A stretch of DNA of 64,000 nt from JADGHX01 sp963837755 (lineage in GTDB: Bacteria > Pseudomonadota > Gammaproteobacteria > Steroidobacterales > Steroidobacteraceae), in the NCBI GenBank assembly GCA_963837755.1, contig CAWIOP010000001.1, positions 434,001 to 498,000 of the forward strand, in the 5' to 3' direction. Below are positions 26,811 through 36,360 of the stretch, in pieces (position 1 is the first letter of the stretch; every line of letters starts with the position of its first letter). Both the position numbers and the translations under genes were made by a program. The notes beneath the pieces were generated by a model, which searched no databases, was not told the origin of the DNA, and was given only the letters and a program-made list of their open reading frames with translations.

Positions 26811-27099
26811 CGGGGAACAGAGCCTAATGACGGGTCATAGAGGCGTCAAGATATCCTTACGCCCAAAATCAATCCGTATTTATATTGATATTTCATGTAG
26901 TTACGAGTCTTTCTGCGGCAACAAGCCAGGTCCCGCGGCACCCCCTGGCGCAAAAAAATCATATGGCCGCTACCCCAAGATATTGTGCCCAGCCCATCCA
27001 CAAGTTGTGCACAGATAATTCACAGGCCAGCGCCGCGCCTGAACCCTTGCGACCATGCTCATTCCGTGCTTGGAAGCTGCACCTCTGGCAGCGCCGCCT

Positions 27100-27122
27100 C
27101 TTGAAACCCTTCCGAACCATCC
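27100..27122 (+). promoter_or_regulatory. Sigma32-type heat-shock promoter of hsp20
   Basis: CTTGAAA (27100-27106) is followed after about 10 bases by CCATCC (27117-27122), fitting a sigma32 -35/-10 pair. It is 50 bases from the hsp20 start codon, a proper distance for its promoter. Confidence 0.55.
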
Positions 27123-27172
27123 GCAAATCGCCATCAGCCGCGCGTGGCGCGAACAACTCGGAGAGACCCAAC

Positions 27173-27610
27173 ATGACCATCGTCCGCTACGAGCCCTGGG
27201 GGTTCGTGAACCGTTTCCATCGTGACTTCAGCCGCTTCTTCGACAACGCCGCGCAGGCGCCCGCCGCAAGTCCGGCAGTTGCGTGGCTGCCTTCGGTCGA
27301 CGTGCGCGAGGAAGACAACCGCTTCGTCGTGCAGATAGACCTGCCCGGCGTGCAGGGCAAGGACATCGAGATTACCGCCGAGAAAGGCGTGCTCACCATC
27401 AAGGGCGAGCGCCACGCCGAGGCGAAAAAGAGCGAGCAGGGCTACGAGCGCGTCGAGCGCGTGGCGGGCAGCTTCCTGCGTCGCTTCACGCTGCCCGAGA
27501 CCGCGCAGGCGGATGGCATCACCGCGAAGCAGGCCAATGGCGTGCTCGAAGTGACCATTCCGAAGCAGGCGAAGGCGCAGCCGAAGCGCATCGAGGTGCA
27601 GGCCGCGTGA
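27173..27610 (+). CDS. Small heat-shock protein, Hsp20/alpha-crystallin family
   Basis: 145 residues. The alpha-crystallin domain runs from about residue 38 (WLPSVDVREEDNRFVVQIDLPGV) to about 130, with GVLTIKGERHAE, FLRRFTLPE and NGVLEVTIPKQ. The C-terminal RIEV is a short I-x-V tail motif. It is an ATP-independent holdase that keeps denatured proteins soluble. GGAGAG precedes the ATG by 9 bases. The sigma32-type promoter upstream fits heat-shock control. Confidence 0.94.
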   Translation: MTIVRYEPWGFVNRFHRDFSRFFDNAAQAPAASPAVAWLPSVDVREEDNRFVVQIDLPGVQGKDIEITAEKGVLTIKGERHAEAKKSEQGYERVERVAGSFLRRFTLPETAQADGITAKQANGVLEVTIPKQAKAQPKRIEVQAA

Positions 27611-27635
27611 GAATGGCCTCGCGCCAGGCCTTTCC

Positions 27636-27671
27636 GGGCCGGCTGTCTCACGCGAGACGGCCGGCCCCTTT
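27636..27671 (+). terminator. Probable terminator after hsp20
   Basis: A 14-bp stem (GGGCCGGC-T-GTCTC with GAGAC-G-GCCGGCCC, one T-G pair) and a four-base loop, followed by CTTT. The T run is short, so termination may be partial. Confidence 0.55.
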
Positions 27672-27710
27672 AGAATGAGCGCCGGTCAACCGGTCGATCG
27701 GAACTGCTGC

Positions 27711-29177
27711 ATGACACGCGCTTCTGTTTTCCATGGCGTCAAATCGATCCACGGCGTGACGCGGGCCCCTTTCGTCGCGCCCCGCATCGCGCGAGGTGTT
27801 GCCATCGGTCTTGCGCTGGGCGTCGCCCTGCTGCTCGGCCCTGCTGTGCCCGGCGCTGCCGCGCTGCCGGCAGCGGTGGCTGAAACGCCCATACCGTCGC
27901 TGTCGCCGATGATCAAGCGCGTGTCGCCGGCGGTGGTGAACATCGCCACCCAGGGCACCATCAAGCCGACGCAGCGCAACGCGAACCCGCTGCTCGACGA
28001 CCCCTTCTTCCGCCGCTTCTTCGACGTGCCCCGAGCTCGGTCCGCGCGAGCGCGTTCCAGAGCGCCGGCTCCGGCGTGATCTTCGACGCGAAGAACGGCT
28101 ACATCGTCACGAACGCTCACGTCATCGAGAACGCGAGCGAGATCACCGTGACGCTGCAGGACGGTCGCGACCTCGAGGCCGAGGTCGTCGGCAGCGACGT
28201 GCCCTCGGACGTCGCCGTGCTCAAGGTGAAATCCGACCACCTCACGCAGGTGCCGCTCGGGCGACTCGGCGCAAGTCGAAGTCGGGCGATTTCGTGGTGG
28301 CCATCGGCAACCCCTTCGGCCTGCAGCACACCGTCACCTCGGGAATCATCAGCGGCCTGTCCCGCTCGGGCATCAACCCGGACGGCTACGAGGATTTCAT
28401 CCAGACCGACGCGTCCATCAATCCCGGCAACTCCGGCGGCGCGCTGGTGAATCTCAAGGGCGAGCTGATCGGCATCAACACCGCCATCCTCTCCAGCAGC
28501 GGCGGCAACATCGGCATCGGCTTCGCCATTCCGGTGAACATGGCGCGCAGCGTCATGGACCAGCTCGTCAAGTTCGGCACCGTCAAGCGCGGCCTGCTCG
28601 GCGTGAACATCTACAACGTCACGCCCGACATCGCCCAGCTCCTACGGCCTCGGCAACGCGCAGGGCGCGCTGGTGTCGCAGGTCATCGAGGGCTCCGCGG
28701 CGGACAAGGCCGGCATCCGCACCGGGGATGTCATCACCTCCGTGAACGGGCAGACGGTCGAATCGAACAGCGAGCTGCGCAACGCCATCGGCCTGCTGCG
28801 GGTCGGGCGAGAAGGTGGACGTCGGGCTGATTCGCGACGGCAAGCCGCGCAAGGTCACGGCCATCATCGCCGACACCGGCGAAGCGCCCCTTGCGAAAGA
28901 CACCACGCCGAAGGAATCGAATGCCATTCACGGCGGCTTCGACGGCGCGAGCCTCACCGATGCGCCGGATGGCGGCGGCGCCGTCGTCCGCGGCGTCGAG
29001 GCCGGCAGCCCGGCCGCGCAGAACGGCCTGCGCAACGGCGACATCATCGTGGGCGTGAATCGCGGCAAGGTCACAACGCTCCAGCAACTGCGCGAACGGG
29101 CCAAGGGCGCGGCCACGCTGGTGCTCGAAGTTCGCCGGGGCAACACGATACTGCTCGTGCCGTTGCGTTCCCCGTAA
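27711..29177 (+). CDS. degQ: DegQ/HtrA-type periplasmic serine protease (frameshifted)
   Basis: Trypsin-like protease with two PDZ domains, about 480 residues once corrected. After a signal peptide (RGVAIGLALGVALLLGP) come SPAVVNIATQG, GSGVIF, the catalytic His in IVTNAHVIENA, the Asp in SDVAVLK, and the Ser in INPGNSGGALVNLKGE. PDZ1 starts at GALVSQVIEGSAADKAGI and PDZ2 at GAVVRGVEAGSPAAQNGL. Shifts lie near 28035, 28060, 28263, 28650 and 28807. It degrades or chaperones misfolded envelope proteins. The ATG at 27711 puts the signal peptide close to the N-terminus; 27675 is an alternative. Confidence 0.93.
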
Positions 29178-29207
29178 CGCACCCGCATCGAGCTCGAGAG
29201 GCACGCC

Positions 29208-30161
29208 GTGGAGGGACGTTCGCTCAACATCTGCGTGCTCGGCGGCACCGGCTTCGTCGGCGCGGAGCTCATCGTCCGCCTCGTGCGCGACGGGCACTCG
29301 GTGCTCGTGCCCACGCGCAAGCTTGCCAACGGCAATCATCTGCGTGTGCTGCCCACTGCGCAGCTCGTCGTCGCGAATGTTCACGACGTGCGAGTGCTGG
29401 GGCAGCTCTTTCGCGGCATGGATGTCGTCATCAACCTCATCGGCATTCTCAACGAGCGCGGCCGGGCAACCTTTCGCTCGGTGCACGTGGAGCTCGCCAC
29501 GAAGGTGGTCGAGGCCATGCGCGCGCAGCGGGTCACACGCCTGCTGCACATGAGCTCGCTCGCGGCGGGTGCGCAGGCACCCAGCCAGTACCTTCGAAGC
29601 AAGGCCGAAGCCGAAACGCAGGTGCGTGTGGCCGCGGCCACTGTCGACTCCACCATCTTCCGGCCATCCGTGATCTTCGGGTCGCGCGATTCGCTCACCA
29701 ATCGCTTCGCCGGGCTACTGAAGAAGAGCGGCGGCATTCTCCCGCTGGCCCGGCCCGACGCGCGCTTCGCGCCGATCCACGTCAACGACGTGGTCGAAGC
29801 GTTCGTGCGTGCGCTGGGAGATCGCTCGACCGTGGGGAAGAGCCTGGAGCTGTGCGGGCCAGACGTGATGACGCTCGAGCAGCTCGTGCGGCTCACGGCC
29901 GCTGCTGCGGGGCTGCCCTGTCACATCCTGCCGCTGCCGAACTTCATAGGCGCCCTGCAGGGCGTGGTCATGGGCATGCTGCCGGGCAAGCCGTTCTCCA
30001 GCGACAACTACAAGTCGCTCACCGTCGACAGCGTGTGCAGGCAGAACGGCTGCGCCAGCCTCGGCCTGCAACCAGCCCGCATGGAAGCGGTGCTGCCGGG
30101 CTATCTCAGCGACCACACGCGCCAGCATCAGCTCGACGCCTATCGCCGATCACTGAGCTGA
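29208..30161 (+). CDS. NAD(P)-binding protein, NDUFA9-like atypical SDR
   Basis: 317 residues. The nucleotide loop VLGGTGFVGAELI is at residues 9-21, then DVVINLIGILNERG, LLHMSSLAAGA and YLRSKAEAE (Tyr-x-x-x-Lys), and FRPSVIFG. This order is typical of the complex I NDUFA9-like branch of atypical short-chain dehydrogenases, which bind a cofactor structurally rather than always being catalytic. The GTG start has GAGAGG seven bases upstream. It overlaps the convergent peptidase gene by 12 bases. Confidence 0.85.
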   Translation: MEGRSLNICVLGGTGFVGAELIVRLVRDGHSVLVPTRKLANGNHLRVLPTAQLVVANVHDVRVLGQLFRGMDVVINLIGILNERGRATFRSVHVELATKVVEAMRAQRVTRLLHMSSLAAGAQAPSQYLRSKAEAETQVRVAAATVDSTIFRPSVIFGSRDSLTNRFAGLLKKSGGILPLARPDARFAPIHVNDVVEAFVRALGDRSTVGKSLELCGPDVMTLEQLVRLTAAAAGLPCHILPLPNFIGALQGVVMGMLPGKPFSSDNYKSLTVDSVCRQNGCASLGLQPARMEAVLPGYLSDHTRQHQLDAYRRSLS

Positions 30162-31244
30162 CGCGGCCTGGCTCGTCTCGCCGCGGCAGAGCCGCTCATG
30201 CCGCTCGGCTCGCGGCTCATGCGACAGGTCGCGCACCGCTGCGTAGAACTTCGGCAGGTCGCCACCGTTCGCCGCGAGCAGGCGCTCGAAGCCCGGCACG
30301 CAGTCGTAGTACGTGGCGAGCGATGCGAGATGCGCGTTGTTGAGGCCGTTCGGCGCCCAGTCGCGATAGGCGGAGCGGATACCGAAGCGCTTCTCCATCT
30401 CAGCAAGATCCCTGTCGAGCGCCGCGAACGTGGCGCGCTTGCGCTCACGCGTGACCTCCGGCGCGAGCTTCTCGTCATATAGCGCGGCGAGCGTGCTGCG
30501 GGCACGGGCGAAGATCCCGATGATCTGCGCCTGGCGCGCGCGGCGCGCCATGTAGCGACTGAGGTCGCTTTCGCGCCCCCGAAGCGTCAGCCATCTTTCC
30601 AGCCCCGCCTGCTCGACCGCGGTGGCGAAGGCTTCGTTGAACTGCGAATCGCCCGCCACGTAGATGAGCTGATGCGACAGCTCGTGAAAGATGATGGCGG
30701 CCAGCTCATCGTCACCGTAGTCGAGCATGGTGTTGAGCACCGGGTCGCGAAACCTGCCGAGCGTCGAATAGGCCGGCACGCCGCCGACGAACGTGTCGAA
30801 GCCCTGCGCGGCCATCGAGGCCGAGAACTTCCGCGCCTTGCCTTCCGCAAAGTAGCCGCGGTAGGCCACGCAGCCCGCGATGGGAAAGCACCAGCGCCGG
30901 GGATGCACGGAAAACTCGGGCACCGCGACCACGTTCCACACCACGTACGGCCGCTTCAGGTCCGCGTATGAGCGATAGCTGCCGTTGTCCGGCAAGCCCA
31001 GCTCGCGAGAGGCGAATTCCCGCGCGGACCGCACCTCCGTGAGGCGCGAGCGCAGCTCCTGCGGCGTGAGCTCGCTGGCGATGACCTTGTCGATGGGCTC
31101 GCGGGCGCGCATCACCTGCCACTGTCCGCGCGCGGCCTGCGCCACGTACATCGTGCCGCAGGCGGGCAGCATCGCGACCATCAAACAGGTGAGCACGATT
31201 CGTGCGACGGCCGCACGAAGACCGCGGTGAGTCTCGGTTACCAT
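30150..31244 (-). CDS. Putative aminopeptidase lipoprotein
   Basis: 364 residues. The signal peptide ends VAMLPACG (lipobox Cys near 26). The zinc-peptidase motif is AAIIFHELSHQLIYV (HExxH) near residue 200, with FNEAFATAVEQAG supplying a downstream Glu, and VPAYSTLGRFRDPVLNTML just before. This is the family annotated as predicted aminopeptidase (DUF2265). The substrate is unknown; it probably acts in the periplasm at a membrane. It is divergent from cca with only six bases between the start codons. Confidence 0.82.
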   Translation of the reverse strand: MVTETHRGLRAAVARIVLTCLMVAMLPACGTMYVAQAARGQWQVMRAREPIDKVIASELTPQELRSRLTEVRSAREFASRELGLPDNGSYRSYADLKRPYVVWNVVAVPEFSVHPRRWCFPIAGCVAYRGYFAEGKARKFSASMAAQGFDTFVGGVPAYSTLGRFRDPVLNTMLDYGDDELAAIIFHELSHQLIYVAGDSQFNEAFATAVEQAGLERWLTLRGRESDLSRYMARRARQAQIIGIFARARSTLAALYDEKLAPEVTRERKRATFAALDRDLAEMEKRFGIRSAYRDWAPNGLNNAHLASLATYYDCVPGFERLLAANGGDLPKFYAAVRDLSHEPRAERHERLCRGETSQAASAQ

Positions 31245-31250
31245 TGGCGT

Positions 31251-32507
31251 ATGCAAGTGTACTTGGTCGGTGGCGCGGTTCGGGATCGCCTGCTCGGCTT
31301 GCCTGTGGGCGAGCGCGACTGGGTGGTCGTGGGCGCGACGGCCGGAAGAGCTGGAGCGGCAGGGATACCTGCAGGTGGGCAAGGAATTCCCGGTGTTCCT
31401 GCATCCGGAGACGCACGAGGAATACGCGCTGGCCCGCACGGAGCGCAAGGTCGGGCCGGGCTATCGAGGCTTCACCACGCAATTCTCGCCCGACGTCACG
31501 CTGGAAGAAGACCTCAGGCGGCGCGACCTCACCATCAACGCAATGGCGCGAGGATGCGCACGGCGACCTCGTCGACCCTATCGGCGGCCAGCGCGATCTG
31601 GCGGCGCGCGTGCTGCGCCATGTGTCGGAGGCGTTCGTCGAAGACCCGGTGCGCGTGCTGCGGCGTCGCGCGCTTCGCGGCGCGCTTCGCCCACCTGGGC
31701 TTCACGGTCGCGGAGGAGACGCGCGCGCTCATGCGGCAGCATCGTGGCGGCCGGCGAGATGCGATGCGCTGGTGCCCGAGCGCGTCTGGCAGGAAACCGA
31801 GCGCGCGCTGGAGGAGGCGCGGCCGGAGGTGTTCTTCGAGACGCTGCGCGACTGTGGCGCGCTCGAGGTGATCTTCCCGGAGGTCGACGCGCTCTTCGGC
31901 GTGCCGCAACCGGCGCAGTGGCATCCGGAGATCGACACCGGCGTGCACGTGATGCTGGCGCTGCGGCTATGCCGCGGGCATGGGCGCCTCGACCATCGTG
32001 CGCTTCGCCGTGCTGCACGCACGATCTCGGCAAGGCACGGACGCCGCGCGAGAAGTGGCCGAGCCATCACGGCCACGAAGAGCTGCGGTGTGCCGTGATC
32101 GAGGAGCTGTGCACGCGGCTGAGAGTGCCGCGCGACTTCCGCGAGCTCGCCGTCATCGTCGTCGAGCTACCACACGCTGGTGCACCGGGCGCTGGAACTG
32201 AAGCCGGCCACCCTGCTCGAGCTGTTCGAGAACATGCGACGCGTTCCGCCGGCCGGAGCGCTTCGACGGAGATTCCTCGTCGCCTGCGAGGCCGATGCGC
32301 GCGGCCGCGCGGGCCTCGAGCAGGAACGCCTATCCGCAGGCGAATTATCTGCGCGCGGCGCGAGGCGCCGCCGCCGCGGTGACGCTCAGCGAAGCGGACC
32401 GGCACGGGCTCACCGGCACCGCCATCGGCGAGCGACTGCGCGCCGAGCGGCTGGCAGCGATCAAAACCATGAAGGCGCAGCACTTGAAGAAAGCACGCAT
32501 CGCATGA
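31251..32507 (+). CDS. cca: CCA-adding tRNA nucleotidyltransferase (frameshifted)
   Basis: It adds or repairs the 3' CCA of tRNAs. The N-terminus MQVYLVGGAVRDRLLGLPVG with ERDWVVVG, then FPVFLHPETHEEYALARTERK, RRRDLTINAMA, EDPVRVLR, FFETLRDCGALEVIFPEVDALF and the HD-domain HHGHEELRC all match the gammaproteobacterial enzyme. At least eight indels scatter these over three frames (near 31345, 31553, 31672, 31735, 31970, 32020, 32168, 32240). The end AERLAAIKTMK is in frame with the last part. Corrected length is about 415 residues. Its TGA overlaps the uppP start. Confidence 0.92.
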
Positions 32508-33310
32508 GCTGGCTCGACGCGCTCATCCTCGGCCTCGTCGAGGGCATTACCGAATTCCTTCCCATTTCGAGCACCGGTCACCTCATTCTCACGCGGTCCT
32601 TCCTCGGGCTGACGGGGGACGAGGCCACGCGCGCGCTCATCGTCATCCAGGGCGCGGCGATCCTCGCGGTGTGCTGGGAATATCGCGTGAAGCTCTGGAA
32701 CGTCACGCTATCGCTGTTCACAGACTCGAACGCGCGGCGGTTTGCCATCAATCTGCTGGTGGCGTTCATTCCGCTCGCGGTCATCGGGCTCAAGTTCAAG
32801 GACGACATCGAGGCCGCGCTGTTCGCGCCGGTACCCGTGGCGCTGGCGCTGGTCGTCGGTGGCGTCATCATTCTGTGGGCGGAGAAGCGCAAGCACGTGG
32901 AGAGCATCCCCAGCGTCGACGACATCAAGCCGCGGGATGCGATCAAGGTCGGCCTCATACAGGTGCTGGCGCTGTTCCCCGGCACCAGCCGCTCGGCGGC
33001 GACCATACTCGGCGGCCTGTTCATCGGCATGAGCCGGCGCGCGGCGACGGAGTTCTCCTTCTTCATCGCCATTCCGACGTTGCTCGGCGCCACGATCTAC
33101 GAGCTGTGGAAGGCGCGCGATGCCATGACCGCCCTGGAAGCGACACCGCTCGCCATCAGCTCGGTGGTGGCGTTCATCAGCGCGCTCATCAGCATTCGCT
33201 TCCTGCTGCGCTTCGTGAGCCGCCACTCGTTCGCGGTGTTCGCCTGGTACCGAATCGTCTTCGGTGGCCTCATCCTCGCGACGTGGCTGTTCGGCTGGGT
33301 GAAGTGGTGA
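32504..33310 (+). CDS. uppP: Undecaprenyl-diphosphatase UppP
   Basis: 268 residues, eight or so membrane helices. It dephosphorylates undecaprenyl pyrophosphate to recycle the lipid carrier for cell-wall synthesis and gives bacitracin resistance when abundant. The two catalytic motifs are present: EGITEFLPISSTGH near residue 14 and PGTSRSAATI near 160. The ATG overlaps the cca stop (ATGA), so it is co-translated. Unlike cca just upstream, this frame is unbroken. Confidence 0.97.
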   Translation: MSWLDALILGLVEGITEFLPISSTGHLILTRSFLGLTGDEATRALIVIQGAAILAVCWEYRVKLWNVTLSLFTDSNARRFAINLLVAFIPLAVIGLKFKDDIEAALFAPVPVALALVVGGVIILWAEKRKHVESIPSVDDIKPRDAIKVGLIQVLALFPGTSRSAATILGGLFIGMSRRAATEFSFFIAIPTLLGATIYELWKARDAMTALEATPLAISSVVAFISALISIRFLLRFVSRHSFAVFAWYRIVFGGLILATWLFGWVKW

Positions 33311-33335
33311 CGCGCGCCCCGCGAGCCGCGCAGCC

Positions 33336-34496
33336 CTAAAGCGAGTGGCGGAGGTCCTGCACTGAGAAGCCGGAGAGCGGCGCGTCGAAGTTGCGCGTAA
33401 GTGCCATCGCCTTGAAGGCTTCGCCCATCTCGCCGGGCAGCAGCAACTGGCGCGCCTCGCTGGCGAGGCGCACGTTGCTCACCATGCTCTCGATGCCGAG
33501 GCCCAGTAGAAATGCCGCCTGCGTGGCGAAACCTTGCACGTGAAGGCCGGCTGCATCCGCAGCTTCCGCCACTCGCGTGAAGTCGACCCACGCGGTGATG
33601 TCCTGCACGCCGACGTTGATAAAAGGGTTGTCATGCGCGCGCTGCTTGAAGTGGCAGCGGAGCGTGCCGTTCGTCCGCTGCGGGTGGTAGTAGTGCGCGC
33701 GCGGTAGCCCGTAGTCGAACAGCAGCACGAGGCCGCTTTCCAGGCAGTCGCTCAGGCTGGCGATCCAAGGCTCGATACGAGTGCAGATTTCGGTGCGATA
33801 GCCGTCAGGAAGTTCGTGCGGCAGCCCGTTGGCAACCCGCTGCCAGGCATCGTCAAGCGCAGGGACCGCCGGCCCCTCATCCTCAGCGAATGCATCCGTG
33901 GTGCCGCGCACACCGAGCGCAGATACTTGCCCATCGCGAATCACCACTCGCTGACACGGAAGCGCATCCAGCACTTCATTCGCCAGGATCACTCCACGCA
34001 GAGGCTGCTCCGGCAACGAATCGAGCCACACCACGCGATCGCGAAGCCCGGCAGGCAGCTGCGCAATGCGCGCCCGTTGTCGCTCGCGCAGATCCGCGCT
34101 GACTTCAAGAATGAAGTAGTGCTCAGGCAGCGCGCCCAGTGACCCGAGCGTGGTCAGCACGGCCGCAGCCATCCGCCCCGTGCCCGCGCCGAGCTCGAGA
34201 ATGGAGCCCCCGCCGCGCTCCAGAACCTCGCAGCACTGGCGAGCGACGCACTGGCTGAACAGGTCCGACACCTCGGGGGCCGTCGTGAAATCCCCGCCGC
34301 GCCCGATCTTCGTGCCGCCCGCCGTGTAATAGCCAAGCCCCGGCGCGTAGAGCGCCAGCTCCATGAACGCATCGAAGGGCAGCCAACCCCCCGCCGCGTC
34401 GAGCCGCTCGCGAATGAGCCGCGACACGGCCCGCGAGTGCCGCGCCTCTTCGGTCGTCAACGCAGGCAGCATTGAGGGCGCACCGGATGCAGTCAT
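33336..34496 (-). CDS. MidA/NDUFAF7-type SAM-dependent methyltransferase
   Basis: 386 residues of the DUF185 family. Features are MELALYAPGLGYYTAG, GDFTTAPEVSDLFSQ, the SAM loop ILELGAGTGRMAAAV, ANEVLDALPCQRV and FDYGLPRAHYYHPQR. The mitochondrial relative NDUFAF7 methylates an Arg of a complex I subunit; the bacterial substrate is uncertain. It is convergent with uppP and divergent from the pteridine reductase. Confidence 0.9.
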   Translation of the reverse strand: MTASGAPSMLPALTTEEARHSRAVSRLIRERLDAAGGWLPFDAFMELALYAPGLGYYTAGGTKIGRGGDFTTAPEVSDLFSQCVARQCCEVLERGGGSILELGAGTGRMAAAVLTTLGSLGALPEHYFILEVSADLRERQRARIAQLPAGLRDRVVWLDSLPEQPLRGVILANEVLDALPCQRVVIRDGQVSALGVRGTTDAFAEDEGPAVPALDDAWQRVANGLPHELPDGYRTEICTRIEPWIASLSDCLESGLVLLFDYGLPRAHYYHPQRTNGTLRCHFKQRAHDNPFINVGVQDITAWVDFTRVAEAADAAGLHVQGFATQAAFLLGLGIESMVSNVRLASEARQLLLPGEMGEAFKAMALTRNFDAPLSGFSVQDLRHSL

Positions 34497-34654
34497 AATC
34501 CGCGCCCATGCCGGCAAAAAGAAAACGAGCGCGCGAGGGCGCGAAGCCCACGCGGAAAGCCATGAGTCGCGACGAGGCGGCGCGCGCGGGGCGGCCTGGG
34601 CCAAAGCGCACCGGCGCGAACGCATCGGGCCCGGTGAGTGAACGGAGTTGGCAG

Positions 34655-35419
34655 ATGACCGCAGGAAGCAAGCACGACACGCCACTGGAAGGTAAAGCGG
34701 TGCTCATCACGGGCGCCGCGCGCCGGGTGGGCGCGGTGATCGCCCGCACGCTGCAGGCCGCGGGCGCGAACGTGATGATTCACTATCGAAATTCCGCGAA
34801 CGAAGCGCGTGCGCTCACCAGCGAGCTCAACAGCCTGCGCGACGGCTCGGCCGCGCTGGTCTGCGGCGACCTGCTCGATGCAGGGCAAATCGGCACGCTC
34901 GTCGAGGCCACGGTGAAAACTTTCGGCCAGCTCGACGTGCTGATCAACAACGCGTCCACGTTCTATCCCACCATCGTCGGCGACATCACCGAGAATCAGT
35001 GGAACGACCTTCTCGGCACCAACCTCAAGGCGCCGCTGTTCCTGTCGCAGGCGGCGGCACCGGCCCTGCGGCGCGCTCACGGCCTCATTCTCAACATCGC
35101 AGACATCCACGGCATGCGCCCGCTCCGCGGCTACACCACATACAGCGTGGCGAAGGCGGGGCTCATCATGCTCACGAAGGCGCTGGCGCGCGAGCTGGGC
35201 CCGTACGTGCGCGTGAATGCCATCGCGCCCGGGCCGGTCATGTGGCCGCAGGACCGCACGGACCGCGCGCTGCAGAAGAAGATTGTCGAGCGCACGCAGC
35301 TCAAGCGCCCCGGCTCGCCCCAGGACGTGGCTCGCGCAGCCTTGTTCTTCTGCGCCGAAGCGCCGTACGTCACCGGCCAGATTCTCGCGGTGGACGGGGG
35401 CCGGAGCGTGGGCTGGTAA
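34655..35419 (+). CDS. Pteridine reductase / FolM-like SDR
   Basis: 254 residues. A classical short-chain dehydrogenase with the pteridine-reductase signature TGAARRVGAVIA in place of TGxxxGIG, then NNAST, LILNIADIHG and YSVAKAGLIMLTKALA (Tyr-x-x-x-Lys), and the end GQILAVDGGRSVGW. FolM-type enzymes reduce dihydromonapterin or dihydrofolate with NADPH. Clustering with folK and folB supports this. The ATG at 34655 has GGAG seven bases upstream. The frame is open to an ATG at 34508, which would add a very basic 49-residue tail. Confidence 0.87.
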   Translation: MTAGSKHDTPLEGKAVLITGAARRVGAVIARTLQAAGANVMIHYRNSANEARALTSELNSLRDGSAALVCGDLLDAGQIGTLVEATVKTFGQLDVLINNASTFYPTIVGDITENQWNDLLGTNLKAPLFLSQAAAPALRRAHGLILNIADIHGMRPLRGYTTYSVAKAGLIMLTKALARELGPYVRVNAIAPGPVMWPQDRTDRALQKKIVERTQLKRPGSPQDVARAALFFCAEAPYVTGQILAVDGGRSVGW

Positions 35420-35903
35420 AGCTCGCGGGCACGCGCGTCATGGTGTGTGACGCGCGGTCGAACCGCTGCCACAGCTCGCCGATGGTCGCGTTCGCCGTGG
35501 GGTGCTGCAGGTCGGGCGCGAGATCGGCCATGGGCCCGAGCATGAACGGGCGCTTCAGCAGGTCCGGCCGGGGCAGCGTCAGGCCCGGCTCCTCATGCAC
35601 GAGATCCCCGTAGAGCAGGATGTCGAGGTCCATGGAGCGCGGTGCCCACTTCGGCGCCCCGGGCGGCCGGCCGCACAGCGTCTCGATGGTGCGCAGCTTC
35701 GCCACCACCTCGTGCACCGGCAGCGGCGTGGTGAATCCCACCACGAAGTTGATGAAATCCTCGCCTTCGAAACCGACGGCCTTGTTCCGATACCACGGCG
35801 AGAACTGGATGTCGGGAAACTCGCGGGCCAGCTCTGCCGCCGCCTTGGCGAGATTGCGCTGCGGCTCGACATTGCTGCCGGCGGCGACGAACACACGGGG
35901 CAT
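35370..35903 (-). CDS. folK: HPPK, 6-hydroxymethyl-dihydropterin pyrophosphokinase
   Basis: 177 residues. It transfers pyrophosphate from ATP to hydroxymethyl-dihydropterin in folate synthesis. The N-terminus VFVAAGSNVEPQRNL, the pterin loop WYRNKAVGFEGEDFINFV and the signature APRSMDLDILLYGD are present. The C-terminal 20 residues are extra and run 50 bases into the convergent pteridine reductase gene, an unusually long overlap. It follows folB by eight bases. Confidence 0.94.
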   Translation of the reverse strand: MPRVFVAAGSNVEPQRNLAKAAAELAREFPDIQFSPWYRNKAVGFEGEDFINFVVGFTTPLPVHEVVAKLRTIETLCGRPPGAPKWAPRSMDLDILLYGDLVHEEPGLTLPRPDLLKRPFMLGPMADLAPDLQHPTANATIGELWQRFDRASHTMTRVPASFTSPRSGPRPPRESGR

Positions 35904-35911
35904 GGCGGGTT

Positions 35912-36307
35912 TCAGCTCGCGAGGTAACCCGGCAGATCCGCCCGCGTTCGCTCGATGGTGACGCCCACGTCGCGCGAGCCGCGGATGGCGCCCGGCTTGT
36001 TGATGGAGAGCTTCACCCACGCAAGGTCAAACTCCTCGAGCACGATCATGGCCGCGCGATGGGCCAGGCTTTCCACCAGCCTGAACTCCGACGCCTCGAC
36101 GAACGCGATGACGCGCTTGGCGACGCGCTTGTAGTCCAGGGTAGTCGTCACTTCGTCGGTCTCGGCGGCCTTCGCGCAGTCCACCGGCAGCTCCATGTCG
36201 ATGACCACGGTCTGCCGGATGCGCCGTTCCCACTCGATGAATCCGATGATGCACTCGACCTGCAGGCCGTTGAGGAAGATGCGGTCGCCCGCGTAGGAAT
36301 TCGTCAT
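35912..36307 (-). CDS. folB: Dihydroneopterin aldolase
   Basis: 131 residues of the tunnelling fold. FLNGLQVECIIGFIEWERRIRQTVVIDMEL, then TLDYKRVAKRVIAFVEASEFRLVESLAHR with the catalytic-site Glu, and the end SINKPGAIRGSRDVGVTIERTR are characteristic of FolB/FolX. It makes hydroxymethyl-dihydropterin, the substrate of FolK next door. It lies downstream of tsaD on the same strand. Confidence 0.94.
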   Translation of the reverse strand: MTNSYAGDRIFLNGLQVECIIGFIEWERRIRQTVVIDMELPVDCAKAAETDEVTTTLDYKRVAKRVIAFVEASEFRLVESLAHRAAMIVLEEFDLAWVKLSINKPGAIRGSRDVGVTIERTRADLPGYLAS

Positions 36308-36360
36308 GTAGAGGGGCTCAGGGCCGGTCGCGGCCGGCGGGTGTCGGAAAAGGGCATGCA

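Noticed and set aside
26606..26900. Cobalamin riboswitch upstream of the B12-dependent reductase
   Set aside because: I looked for the B12-box and the conserved core on the minus strand and did not find them.
26985..27015. DnaA-box cluster near hsp20
   Set aside because: TCCACA and GTGCACA words occur, but none matches TTATNCACA well enough and there is no origin-like AT-rich repeat set.
26885..27172. In-frame N-terminal extension of hsp20
   Set aside because: The extension has no family similarity, lies over the proximal sigma32-type promoter, and the internal ATG with GGAGAG is the normal Hsp20 start.
34508..34654. Basic 49-residue N-terminal extension of the pteridine reductase
   Set aside because: A good ribosome site precedes the later ATG, and SDR proteins do not carry such a tail; it overlaps the promoter region of the divergent methyltransferase gene.
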